The position numbers were made by a program, and so were the translations under genes. A DNA stretch of 62,301 bases from positions 1-62,301 of the forward strand of contig NZ_JAGGKK010000023.1 in the NCBI RefSeq assembly GCF_017873675.1, written 5' to 3'. The notes under the pieces are model-generated. The model did no database searches. It was not told the DNA's origin and worked only from the letters and a program-made list of their open reading frames with translations. The DNA comes from Virgibacillus litoralis (GTDB lineage: Bacteria > Bacillota > Bacilli > Bacillales > Amphibacillaceae). Below, piece by piece: positions 43,611 through 51,746 of this stretch (position 1 is the stretch's first letter; every line of letters starts with the position of its first letter).

Positions 43611-44395
43611 TAAACGGTTAAACCTAACTTTTTTAATCCATTAACTATTCCATCATCTGAGACAGTGGTTGTTTTATCCTTGGCATATTGGAACAGTTCA
43701 TTAGGAGCGTTTCCCATTGCAAAGCCTTCTCCAACAGCTTGAAGCATTTCTTTATCATTCATACCATCGCCAAAAGCTATCGATTGTTCACGTGGGATAT
43801 GCAACAGATCAAGCACCTTATCAACAGCAATTCCTTTGTTAACGTTTTTGCGAATAATATCATAACAATGTTCGACACCAGGTACATGAACTGGAGATAG
43901 ATGAATATTAGCTCCTAATTCATATAGGGCAGGTTGTGATGGGGATAAATTCATTAATGTTGCACCTAATATTTTATCTTTATTCTCCCCATTGTAGAGC
44001 TCACTTTTTTTCATTTGAAATGTTTCAATAAAATGGGTGACAAGAGGTCGTGTTAGTGTTGTGTAGTAACTTGTATCCCTTGTATATAACACTAGTTCAT
44101 GATCATTTTTTTTAGCTATATCCAAAATTTGCTCTACGGTGTTCTTGTCCATTGGTTCATTTACAACGGTCTTATCACGATAGACTGCAAAAGCACCGTT
44201 GTATCCTATATACGAATGGATATCGAGTTCTTTTGCTAAATCATGAATCTCATGTAATGGACGACCTGTCGCGAGGAATACTTCAACACCTTGTTCTTTT
44301 ACCTTTGTTATAGCATTTTTTGTAGCTTCAGTGTACGTATGATCTGGCTTTAAAATAGTACCATCAATATCGAGAAATAATATTTTGTATGTCAT
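43610..44395 (-). CDS. Cof-type HAD-IIB phosphatase
   Basis: A 261-aa cytosolic HAD hydrolase with a C2B cap. Motif I is FLDIDGT (Asp9 and Asp11), motif II is ATGR (about 42-45), the cap spans about 80-185, motif III is the Lys of NKGIAVDK and motif IV is FGDGMNDKEM (about 212-221). These enzymes dephosphorylate sugar phosphates or flavin-type substrates; specificity is unknown. It resembles Bacillus YkrA. AAGGAG precedes the ATG. Confidence 0.9.
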   Translation of the reverse strand: MTYKILFLDIDGTILKPDHTYTEATKNAITKVKEQGVEVFLATGRPLHEIHDLAKELDIHSYIGYNGAFAVYRDKTVVNEPMDKNTVEQILDIAKKNDHELVLYTRDTSYYTTLTRPLVTHFIETFQMKKSELYNGENKDKILGATLMNLSPSQPALYELGANIHLSPVHVPGVEHCYDIIRKNVNKGIAVDKVLDLLHIPREQSIAFGDGMNDKEMLQAVGEGFAMGNAPNELFQYAKDKTTTVSDDGIVNGLKKLGLTV

Positions 44396-44433
44396 GTAAA
44401 TCTCCTTATATTTTTTTGACAGAAAAGATACCT

Positions 44434-44500
44434 TCTTTACTGCATAAGTGCAACTAAGGCTTATCTATATTAAAACTTGGTGATAAGCCAAGTTTTCTAA
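44434..44500 (+). repeat. Hairpin repeat family A, copy 6
   Basis: The most complete forward copy: TTTACTGCATAAGTGCAACT, AAGGCTTATCTATATTAAAA, CTTGGTGATAAGCCAAGTTT. GGCTTATC/GATAAGCC and ACTTGG/CCAAGT are mutually exclusive stems. Confidence 0.92.
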
Positions 44501-44634
44501 CATATATCGTATTTTAGCATAGACAGTCATTATTTTGTGTAAATATGTTTAACTTTCTTCCATAAGGGTTAGATTATGTGGGAGTAGGCAATAGGATCTA
44601 CTTTACAAGCCGCATTATAAGGAGTGTATAGATT

Positions 44635-45396
44635 ATGGCAAGACTAGAAGGAAAAACAGCAATCATTACTGGCGGTATTGGCAAAAAAACAGCTGAATAC
44701 TTTTTAAAAGAGGGTGCAAAGGTATCGCTGGTTGATATGAAGCAGGATGCACTTGATAATGTGAAGTCGGACCTTGAGCAATACGGTGATGTTATGACAG
44801 TCAAGGCTGACGTTACGAATGAAGATGAAGTGAAGAATTATGTTACTAAAACAATAGAGAAGTTTGGCAGTATAGATGTGTTTTTCAATAATGCAGGTAT
44901 AGAAGGAGAAGTTGCCCCAATTGCAGAACAGAAGGTTGAAAACTTTAATAAAGTGCTGACTGTAAATGTACAGGGTATTTTTCTTGGCTTGAAGCATGTG
45001 ATTCCAATTATGACAAAACAGGAGAGCGGCAGTATTATTAATACTTCTTCTGTCGCAGGGCTAATCGGATCACCTGGTGTTTCACCTTATGTAGCTTCCA
45101 AACATGCTGTAATTGGATTAACAAAGTCAGCCGCATTGGAGGTTGCAGGTTCGAATGTGAGGGTTAATTCAATTCATCCTTCACCAGTCAATACTAGAAT
45201 GATGCGTTCCTTGGAGAAAGGCTTTAATCCTGATGATGCCGAACAGGCAAAAGAAGAACAGGAAAATGCTATTCCAATGGGCCGTTATGGTGAATCCGGT
45301 GATATTGCAAACTTAGTACTGTTTCTAGCCTCTGATGAAAGCAGTTTTATCAGTGGTTCACAGTATCGCATTGATGGTGGAATGGCAGCACAATAA
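44635..45396 (+). CDS. SDR-family oxidoreductase with a shortened cofactor loop
   Basis: A 253-aa classical SDR. NNAG (Asn near 86), the Ser of NTSSVAG and the catalytic YVASK (about 151-155) are all present, and it ends in SQYRIDGGMAAQ. The N-terminal motif reads IITGGIGKKTAEYF, where the family norm is T-G-x-x-x-G-I-G. Three residues are missing (nine bases), and the repeated GGCGGT-type codons suggest slippage. This may weaken NAD(P) binding. The usual annotation would be 3-oxoacyl-ACP reductase or glucose dehydrogenase-like; the substrate is unknown. AAGGAG precedes the ATG. Confidence 0.88.
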   Translation: MARLEGKTAIITGGIGKKTAEYFLKEGAKVSLVDMKQDALDNVKSDLEQYGDVMTVKADVTNEDEVKNYVTKTIEKFGSIDVFFNNAGIEGEVAPIAEQKVENFNKVLTVNVQGIFLGLKHVIPIMTKQESGSIINTSSVAGLIGSPGVSPYVASKHAVIGLTKSAALEVAGSNVRVNSIHPSPVNTRMMRSLEKGFNPDDAEQAKEEQENAIPMGRYGESGDIANLVLFLASDESSFISGSQYRIDGGMAAQ

Positions 45397-45486
45397 GAAG
45401 TGTTAGCATAAAAAATTTAAGAAATAGGATTAAGGGAGACCATGAAGTGGGGCTTCCTTTATTTAGCAGATAAGAAAAGTGTAAAT

Positions 45487-45540
45487 TCTTTCTTACTGAA
45501 TAAGTGCAACTAAGGCTTGGCGATAAGCCAAGTTTTCTAA
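45487..45540 (+). repeat. Hairpin repeat family A, copy 7
   Basis: TTTCTTACTGAATAAGTGCA, then CTAAGGCTTGGCGATAAGCC and AAGTTTTCTAA. A short version lacking the middle segment; CTTGG and CCAAG still pair. It lies upstream of the SASP gene. Confidence 0.9.
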
Positions 45541-45635
45541 TGCAATTTTTAACAGGGGTAAAATTTAGTAAGTTATCAAAAAATAACACTGAACAGGTTA
45601 TTGACTGTTCAAAAACCCACGAGGAGTGATCAGTT

Positions 45636-45839
45636 ATGGCAGGTAACAATAATCGTAATGATTTGTTAGTGCCTGGCGCGGATAATGCAATGAATCGCAT
45701 GAAAGAGGAAATTGCAAGTGAGTTTGGTGTTCAGACTGGTGCTGACACAACTGCACGCGAAAACGGATCAGTGGGCGGCGAAATGGTTAAACGAATGATC
45801 AAAATAGCCGAATCAAGCATGTCTGATACAAATAAGTAG
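45636..45839 (+). CDS. Alpha/beta-type small acid-soluble spore protein
   Basis: A 67-aa SASP that coats and protects spore DNA. The germination-protease site is E-I-A-S-E-F-G-V with cleavage after Glu25. The second conserved block is NGSVGGEMVKRMIKIAES (about 43-60). It is expected to be made in the forespore under sigma-G; I could not place that promoter with confidence. GAGGAGTG precedes the ATG. It shows that the organism forms endospores. Confidence 0.96.
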   Translation: MAGNNNRNDLLVPGADNAMNRMKEEIASEFGVQTGADTTARENGSVGGEMVKRMIKIAESSMSDTNK

Positions 45840-45862
45840 CGTTTGTATTAGTGATGCGGGTA

Positions 45863-45899
45863 GTCACCCTAACTGCAAGTAGTTAGGGTGGCTTTTTTT
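45863..45899 (+). terminator. Terminator of the SASP gene
   Basis: CACCCTAACT and AGTTAGGGTG pair over a 6-nt loop and are followed by GCTTTTTTT. Confidence 0.93.
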
Positions 45900-46073
45900 A
45901 AATGAGGCTGAGGTGGGTGACACCAAAAGTCTCATTTGTATACTTAGGTATACTTTCATATTTTAATTTTATTTTGTATTGTTGTTGTATATACTTTTTG
46001 AAGTAGGCATGGGAATTTATAACCAGATCAACTTTTTGAATTTACATAAACATGATTATATGGGGGAAACGAA

Positions 46074-46199
46074 ATGAATGATCAGTTTATGATTGCGCTT
46101 GATGAGGAATGGGTTGAATTAGTGCAGGAGGCAAAGGCAGCGGGTTTAAGCATTGAAGAGATTAAAGACTTTTTACAGAATGGACATGAAGACAGCTAA
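46074..46199 (+). CDS. sinI: SinI-type anti-repressor micro-protein (41 aa)
   Basis: A 41-aa ORF with the core LDEEWVELVQEAKAAGLS and then IEEIKDFLQNG. This aligns with the helix-turn-helix-hook of Bacillus SinI (LDQEWVELMVEAKEANIS), which binds and inhibits the biofilm master repressor SinR. The N- and C-terminal tails of B. subtilis SinI are absent. GGGGGAAACGAA precedes the ATG. No sinR lies in the window, so it is an orphan copy that would act in trans. A terminator follows at 46256. Confidence 0.85.
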   Translation: MNDQFMIALDEEWVELVQEAKAAGLSIEEIKDFLQNGHEDS

Positions 46200-46255
46200 T
46201 TTTTTTAACTTTATCGTTCTGTTTTAAGAACGAATTGCTCAGCTAAAGGAAAAAT

Positions 46256-46294
46256 AAAAGCAAACCTAATTAGTGGGTTTGCTTTTATTTTTTT
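46256..46294 (+). terminator. Terminator of the sinI-like gene
   Basis: AAAAGCAAACC and GGGTTTGCTTTT pair, followed by ATTTTTTTAG. A smaller hairpin CGTTCT/AGAACG lies just before, at 46216-46233. Confidence 0.9.
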
Positions 46295-46427
46295 AGTTGC
46301 TAAAAATAATCTGAATTTTTCTAAGACTTTTGCAGGATTTTTTAGTACGATAAAGAAATATTATTGTATAAGCATTAATATGTTTTAATAGGTAGTACTT
46401 TAATCAAATTTGAAAGGAGATGAGAAC

Positions 46428-47984
46428 ATGGAGTTTGGAATTCTTTCGCTATTGCCCCCAGTTATTGCGATTGTGCTGGCCTTGATCACCCGTAATGTAA
46501 TACCTGCATTATTTGCTGGTGTCTGGCTTGGTGCAACGATGATGCATGACTGGAATCCATTAATGGGATTGTACGCAAGTTTTGGTGATTTTATCATTCC
46601 TAATGTAGGGAGTGAGTGGAGTGCAACTGTTTTAATTTACTGTGGACTTTTTGGAGTTCTAATCGCTTTTTTGCAAAAAACAGGTGGTGCCCACGCTATT
46701 GCACATTCCATTTCCAAAAAGGTGAAAACGCCAAGGGGGGCACAGAGTTCAACGTTCCTATTTGGTATCATTATTTTCTTTGAGGACTATTTTAATGCAC
46801 TGACAGTTGGAAGTGTTATGCGATCGGTAACAGATAAAATGCGTGTATCAAGAGAAAAACTTGCTTATATAGTTGATTCTACCTCTGCACCAATGTGTCT
46901 GTTAGCACCAGTATCAACTTGGGTTGTTTTTGTTATGGGGCTTATCGGTGCGCAGTTTGTAGAGCTTGGTATGACAGGGTCAGAGTATATGACATATATT
47001 TTCACGATACCGTTCAATTTCTACTCGATATTAGCACTTGCCCTTGTGGCAATTATTGTCTTTATGAAATGGGATTATGGTCCAATGGCAAAAGCTGAAT
47101 ACCGTGCACGTACAACTGGCGAAGTGATTCGTAAGGGTGCTGAACCACCGTCAGAGGATAAAATGGCTGATGATGTAAAATTGGCTGAAGGTCATACTCC
47201 AAAGAAGCGAAATATGATTGTTCCAATTGTAGTGCTTATTGGATTGATTCCACCACTATTCTTGTGGACAGGTGGATTTCCTGAAAAAGATTTTGTTGCG
47301 GCAGTTGGTGAAGCTGACGGCGGAAAATCAATATTAATTGCTGCTTTTTCAGCTGGGGTTGTTGCTCTTATTATGGGCATGCAGCAAAAACTGTTTTCAT
47401 TTAAAGAAGCGATGTCTATTTATGTAAGTGGCTTTAGAAGTATGATGCTTGTGTATATTATACTGACGCTGGCTTGGTCAATTGGAAGTGTAACATCTGA
47501 ACTGGGAACAGCCGCATATATTGTTGATTTTGCGGAACAAACAGCATCGCCAGCGATAATTCCAGTATTATTGTTCATTATTGGTGCAATTGTTGCTTTC
47601 ACAACAGGTACTTCGTATGGAACATTTGCTATCATGGTTCCAATCGCAATGCCGATTGCTGATTCGATGGATCTTTCCATGTACTTGGCAATTGCAGCAG
47701 TTCTAAGTGGAGGGATATTTGGTGATCATTGTTCTCCGATTTCCGATACAACTATCCTGTCTTCAGCTGGGTCTGCGAGTGACCATATCGATCACGTAAA
47801 TACTCAAATTCCTTATGCAATAACAGCAGGAATTTCCGGTATAGTTTCATTCCTGATTGCTGGGATAACAGGCTCTGCAATTCTTTCTATTATTGCAGGA
47901 GTTATCACGCTAATTATACTGGCCTTCATTTTAAACAGGGTATGGGGGCAGAAAATACCGAATGAATCGAGTTTAGCTGCTTAA
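46428..47984 (+). CDS. nhaC: NhaC-family Na+/H+ antiporter (first copy)
   Basis: A 518-aa membrane antiporter with about eleven to twelve helices. Family motifs include FFEDYFNALTVGSVMR (about 118-133), DSTSAPMCLLAPVSTW (about 151), TTGTSYGTFAIMVPIAMPI (about 392) and GGIFGDHCSPISDTTILSSA (about 430-450), which carries the ion-binding residues. It exchanges Na+ for H+, useful in salty or alkaline habitats. An AAGGAGATG site supports ATG 46428. Single-gene unit. A second, quite different NhaC-type gene lies at 59399. Confidence 0.9.
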   Translation: MEFGILSLLPPVIAIVLALITRNVIPALFAGVWLGATMMHDWNPLMGLYASFGDFIIPNVGSEWSATVLIYCGLFGVLIAFLQKTGGAHAIAHSISKKVKTPRGAQSSTFLFGIIIFFEDYFNALTVGSVMRSVTDKMRVSREKLAYIVDSTSAPMCLLAPVSTWVVFVMGLIGAQFVELGMTGSEYMTYIFTIPFNFYSILALALVAIIVFMKWDYGPMAKAEYRARTTGEVIRKGAEPPSEDKMADDVKLAEGHTPKKRNMIVPIVVLIGLIPPLFLWTGGFPEKDFVAAVGEADGGKSILIAAFSAGVVALIMGMQQKLFSFKEAMSIYVSGFRSMMLVYIILTLAWSIGSVTSELGTAAYIVDFAEQTASPAIIPVLLFIIGAIVAFTTGTSYGTFAIMVPIAMPIADSMDLSMYLAIAAVLSGGIFGDHCSPISDTTILSSAGSASDHIDHVNTQIPYAITAGISGIVSFLIAGITGSAILSIIAGVITLIILAFILNRVWGQKIPNESSLAA

Positions 47985-48007
47985 TAATGAATGCTCTTCA
48001 GTTTATA

Positions 48008-48070
48008 TTTACTGCATAAGTACAACTTTAAAATTCATCACAAAGAATTGGTGAATGCCGGGGTTTTCTA
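48008..48070 (+). repeat. Hairpin repeat family A, copy 8
   Basis: ATTTACTGCATAAGTACAAC, then ATTCATC/GGTGAAT arms and GGGGTTTTCTAAG. The arm sequence differs from copies 6 and 7 but the pairing is kept. Confidence 0.75.
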
Positions 48071-48092
48071 AGAAAATGATCATAATGAAAGC

Positions 48093-48131
48093 AAAAAGAG
48101 TAACTGCCTATTTTGACAGTTACTCTTTTTT
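48093..48131. terminator. Bidirectional terminator between nhaC and pepF
   Basis: AAAAGAGTAACTG and CAGTTACTCTTTTTT pair over a 10-nt loop. Confidence 0.92.
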
Positions 48132-48176
48132 CGCTAAGAAAAATTCTACAGCACTTGTTAACGATTCTGCATTTGG

Positions 48177-49874
48177 TTACAATGATTTATCATCTACTGA
48201 ATCCAGCCAATTTTCAATTGATTCAACAATCGATTCAACGGCTCCTTCTTCAAATGGAGAACGGAGATTAGCGGCTTCGACAAGACCCAGGAACGATTTT
48301 GTTCCACCTAATTTACATAAGTTAAGATAGTCGCTCCAGGCATTATCGTTTTCATCAAATGATCGTTTCCAGAATTGAAAAGCGCACATTTGAGCCAAAG
48401 TGTAGTCGATATAATAAAATGGAACCTCATAAATATGACCTTGACGCTGCCAGAAACTCCCTGTTTCCAAATAAGCATTGCCATCATAGTCACGATGGGG
48501 CAGGTAAATTTCCTCAAGTTTTCTCCATGCTTGCTTACGTTCATCTGGTGTCCAATCTGGGTTCTTGTAAACTAGATGCTGAAATTCATCAACTGCAACA
48601 CCGTATGGGAGGAACTGTAATCCTTCTGACAAGTGAACGTACTTATATTTCTCAGTGTCTTCCTTGAAAAATAGCTCCATCCATGGCCATGTAAAAAATT
48701 CCATACTCATCGAATGAATTTCTGCTGATTCACACGTCGGCATTAAGTACTCAGGAATTTCATTATTACGACTGGAGTAAAATTGAAATGCATGACCTGC
48801 TTCATGTGTTAGAACATCGACATCACCTGAAGTACCGTTAAAGTTCGCGAAAATAAATGGTGATTGATAATCTTCAATGAATGTACAGTACCCACCAGCC
48901 TCTTTGCCCTTTTTCGCTTCAAGATCCATTAGGTTTCGATCAAGCATAAATCGGAAAAATCCTTTCGTTTCCTGAGACAGCTCTTCGTACATCTTCTTCC
49001 CGTTTTCAATAATCCATTCTGGTGTCCCTTTTGGAGTTGCATTTCCTGTTTGGAATCTGAAGTTTTCATCATAAAACTTGAGTGAATTAAGACCAATTCT
49101 CTCTGCTTGTTTTTCGTAAAGTTTAGTAGCTAGTGGAACGATCGATTCACGGACTTGTTTTCGGAAAATATCAACCATATCAGCGTCGTAATCGATACGC
49201 AGCATTCTTATGTAACCAAGCTCGACGAAATTTTTGTAACCTAATGTTGTTGCGATTTTATGCCGTGTTTTAACAAGCTGGTCATATATGTCATCAAATT
49301 CCTTTGCATGTCCGGCGAAGAAACCTGCACTTGCTTCAACAGCTTCTTTTCGAACTAATCGATCCTTACTTTCGGTAAATGGTGAAAGCTGTGCCAATGT
49401 GTATGTCTCTCCCTGAAACTCTACCTCGGCCGAAGCGACTAGCTTTGAGTACTGTGATGATAACCTGTTTTCTTTTTGAAGCAGTGTAATAACTTCAGGT
49501 GAAAAAGACTTGATTTGGTAGTCAGCAATTTGAAATAATTGCTTGCCCCATTTTTTCTCAAGTTCGTCACGAAAAGATGAATTTACCAGTTCTTTATAAA
49601 ATAACGTGTCCAGCTCTTGTATTTCCGGTTCGATCTCGTCGAAAAAATCCCGTTCTTTCTGATAATAATCATCATTTGTATCAATCGATGCACGAATATA
49701 AACTAGATTAGAAAGTGTAGACAATCGGTTGCGGAATTCGTTTATTTTCTTGATAGCTTCATTTTGCTGATTAATTGATGGTGCATTTGTGAACTTCTCT
49801 AATAGCTTGTTGAACGTCTTCTTTTCCTGCTGCATGTCAGGTCGCTCATATGTGTAATTTTCAAAAGACTGCAT
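48177..49874 (-). CDS. M3-family oligoendopeptidase (PepF-like)
   Basis: A 565-aa zinc metallopeptidase that cleaves short peptides in the cytosol. The zinc motif HEAGH is at about 357-361 in VLTHEAGHAFQ, and the third ligand would be the Glu of CESAEIHSMSMEFF about 25 residues later. The helical N-terminal lobe is typical of M3. I chose ATG 49874 because AAGGAGG lies 7 nt upstream; the longer ORF start has no such site. Single-gene unit. Confidence 0.93.
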   Translation of the reverse strand: MQSFENYTYERPDMQQEKKTFNKLLEKFTNAPSINQQNEAIKKINEFRNRLSTLSNLVYIRASIDTNDDYYQKERDFFDEIEPEIQELDTLFYKELVNSSFRDELEKKWGKQLFQIADYQIKSFSPEVITLLQKENRLSSQYSKLVASAEVEFQGETYTLAQLSPFTESKDRLVRKEAVEASAGFFAGHAKEFDDIYDQLVKTRHKIATTLGYKNFVELGYIRMLRIDYDADMVDIFRKQVRESIVPLATKLYEKQAERIGLNSLKFYDENFRFQTGNATPKGTPEWIIENGKKMYEELSQETKGFFRFMLDRNLMDLEAKKGKEAGGYCTFIEDYQSPFIFANFNGTSGDVDVLTHEAGHAFQFYSSRNNEIPEYLMPTCESAEIHSMSMEFFTWPWMELFFKEDTEKYKYVHLSEGLQFLPYGVAVDEFQHLVYKNPDWTPDERKQAWRKLEEIYLPHRDYDGNAYLETGSFWQRQGHIYEVPFYYIDYTLAQMCAFQFWKRSFDENDNAWSDYLNLCKLGGTKSFLGLVEAANLRSPFEEGAVESIVESIENWLDSVDDKSL

Positions 49875-49940
49875 GGTATTCCTCCTTGTTATAATTATCG
49901 TATTCGACATTTTTCGTCGAAATCCTTTTTCGTAGTTAAG

Positions 49941-50030
49941 TTTCTTACTGCATAAGTTTAACTATAACATTCCGCTGCAAAGGCTTGCACGCAAGGAAAT
50001 CACACCCTTTAACAAATCCCAGGTTTTCAA
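49941..50030 (+). repeat. Hairpin repeat family A, copy 9 (expanded)
   Basis: TTTCTTACTGCATAAGTTTA and AACTATAACATTC begin the copy, and CCCAGGTTTTC ends it. The middle is longer than in other copies (GCAAAGGCTTGCACGCAAGG). It sits upstream of the DUF2164 gene. Confidence 0.6.
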
Positions 50031-50086
50031 AAGAAGGTAAAATATGTGATATACTATCTTTCTAAAATGATGCGGAGGTTTTTTAC

Positions 50087-50314
50087 ATGAAGCCAAAATT
50101 TGAACTGACAAAAGAAAAGAAAGCAGGGATGGTAGAATTACTCAAAAGATATTTTTTGGAGGAGCGGGATGAAGAGATTGGCGACCTTGCTGCAATGTTA
50201 ATGCTGGAATTTATTATCGAAGAAATTGCACCGGTATTTTATAATCTAGGTGTTGAAGATAGTCACGCATATATAGGTGATAAGTTGGATGATATGTTTG
50301 GGATTATGAAATAA
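50087..50314 (+). CDS. DUF2164 family protein (75 aa)
   Basis: A small, acidic, helical cytosolic protein of the DUF2164 family, which is widespread in Firmicutes. Recognisable parts are the YFLEERDEEIGDLAAMLMLEF block (about residues 22-42) and FYNLGVEDSHAYI. No function is established. GCGGAGG precedes the ATG. No partner genes are suggested by the context. Confidence 0.82.
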   Translation: MKPKFELTKEKKAGMVELLKRYFLEERDEEIGDLAAMLMLEFIIEEIAPVFYNLGVEDSHAYIGDKLDDMFGIMK

Positions 50315-50406
50315 CTGTAATTCTGAAAAATGAGATAATTTAATTGACTTTATTAAAGCTCCGGGATAGACTGAATGATAATAACAAATAATGATGAGGT
50401 GATATT

Positions 50407-50685
50407 ATGTTTGTTACTACTGTGACTATTGGGCTTGTGTTAGTAGTTGTACTGATGCTCTTCAACATCGTCCTGAGTAAACTATCTTCTAAAGATAGGT
50501 ACATATTGTATATGCCTGGAGTTGTGCTATTTGCTACAGGGTTAATCCTATTTATCGTCGCAACTATTGGAGATAAAATTGTAATAACCGGATTAGGCCT
50601 TGGGGGATGGGGAATTGCATGCATGTTCGCTGCAGCTATTGATTTTACTGTAACTTCAATAGTGGACACATACACACATTCATAA
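50407..50685 (+). CDS. YesK-like small membrane protein (92 aa)
   Basis: Three hydrophobic segments (about 3-22, 34-53 and 58-81) with short polar links. Its size and layout resemble Bacillus YesK, whose function is unknown. GATGAGGTG precedes the ATG. It may share a transcript with the DUF2164 gene 90 nt upstream. The terminator at 50694 is shared with the convergent lipoprotein gene. Confidence 0.75.
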   Translation: MFVTTVTIGLVLVVVLMLFNIVLSKLSSKDRYILYMPGVVLFATGLILFIVATIGDKIVITGLGLGGWGIACMFAAAIDFTVTSIVDTYTHS

Positions 50686-50693
50686 ATAAAGTT

Positions 50694-50736
50694 AATCGGC
50701 TTGAGGATAATTTACACATCTCCAAGCCGATTTTTA
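50694..50736. terminator. Bidirectional terminator
   Basis: ATCGGCTTG and CAAGCCGAT (with a GGA/TCC inner extension) followed by TTTTT; it lies between convergent genes. Confidence 0.85.
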
Positions 50737-50741
50737 ATGAA

Positions 50742-51668
50742 CTACTGTCCAACCGAAACTGCGGAATCCGTGATTTCTTTTGGAACCGTGATATCATCGT
50801 GCTCGTTAAATTCGCTTATGGTATATTCTGCATTATGATATGTTTCAACCTCACCTATTTCTCCTGAGGTAGTTGATTCATATTCAAATGTGTAGCCCAC
50901 CATATAAAGTGAATCTTTATCGATTTTTATTTCATAAGTTCCATTGACATTCATATTATCATAATGTTCCTTTAAAATACCTTCCTGTGCTGCAATCCCA
51001 GCCCCCATTACGGCTGATTTATATTCTTCATTTGTACCGGTAAATGTTAAAACAAAATGGTTGCCATTGTCATTAACTTCAAATGCATTACTGAGATTGA
51101 CGTACTCGGTCAATTGGTCCGCCTGTAACGTAGTAAACAAACTTCCATAATCTGAACTAGCAGGCATCTTCATCCATTGATCTTGATCTGGTGATTTTAT
51201 ATACATTCCGTCTGCTACTTTGTAGAGTTCGACGACTCCACCGGAATCCGTATTACTAGTTGTCGATGATTTCATATACATATTGGATTGATCAGCTAAG
51301 CTAAGTTCCATTGTCAGTTCAGTTGTTGCTTTTTCATTCTGCCCACTAATAGTACTGTCATCTGTGAATTCTCCTTTTACTAGATAACTGGACACCTCTT
51401 GCATTGCTTCTGCTGATTTTTGAAATATCTTCTTGGCGTCAGAACCAATAAGATTACCGCTTTCGCTGGGTTCCTCAGCTTCTTCGGGATCCTCTTCTTT
51501 TGTACTTTCTTCAGTGTTCTCATCACCGGTATCTGATGTTTCTTCATTCGTTTGTTCTTCTTCTGCGACAGCATCTTTTTCCGTTTTATCTTGATCAGCA
51601 TTGTCACTGCCGCATGCTGCGAGAGCCATTACACAAATTAGAAATAGTAAAGCTATTATTTTCCTCAT
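50742..51668 (-). CDS. LppX/LolA-like lipoprotein (DUF6612-type), paralogue 1
   Basis: A 308-aa precursor with lipobox LAAC (Cys19), a very acidic low-complexity linker (about 25-70) and a folded domain starting near KKIFQKSAEAMQEVSSYLVKG. The pattern is that of LolA/LppX-type beta-barrel-like lipid-binding lipoproteins (DUF6612). It would sit on the outer face of the membrane. The upstream gene is a paralogue with the same plan, so this is a tandem duplication. GAGGTGG precedes the ATG. The ligand is unknown. Confidence 0.82.
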   Translation of the reverse strand: MRKIIALLFLICVMALAACGSDNADQDKTEKDAVAEEEQTNEETSDTGDENTEESTKEEDPEEAEEPSESGNLIGSDAKKIFQKSAEAMQEVSSYLVKGEFTDDSTISGQNEKATTELTMELSLADQSNMYMKSSTTSNTDSGGVVELYKVADGMYIKSPDQDQWMKMPASSDYGSLFTTLQADQLTEYVNLSNAFEVNDNGNHFVLTFTGTNEEYKSAVMGAGIAAQEGILKEHYDNMNVNGTYEIKIDKDSLYMVGYTFEYESTTSGEIGEVETYHNAEYTISEFNEHDDITVPKEITDSAVSVGQ

Positions 51669-51746
51669 AGGCCACCTCTTTTAGGGTTATTATTAAACAT
51701 TAGCATACGAAACAAGCTGTTGTAATGTATCCTCAAGTATATAAAT
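51669..51746 (-). promoter_or_regulatory. Upstream region with element shared by both lipoprotein genes
   Basis: Read on the minus strand, TATACTTGAGGATACATTAC at 51745-51726 matches TATACTTAAGTATACATTAC at 52810-52791 at 17 of 20 positions. Both lie about 60 nt before a lipoprotein start codon and may be a common promoter or operator. Confidence 0.5.

Noticed and set aside
45925-45960. GTATAC-rich palindromic stretch before the sinI-like gene as an operator
   Set aside because: GTATACTTAGGTATAC is symmetric, but such AT-rich dyads are common here and no second copy at a promoter supports it.
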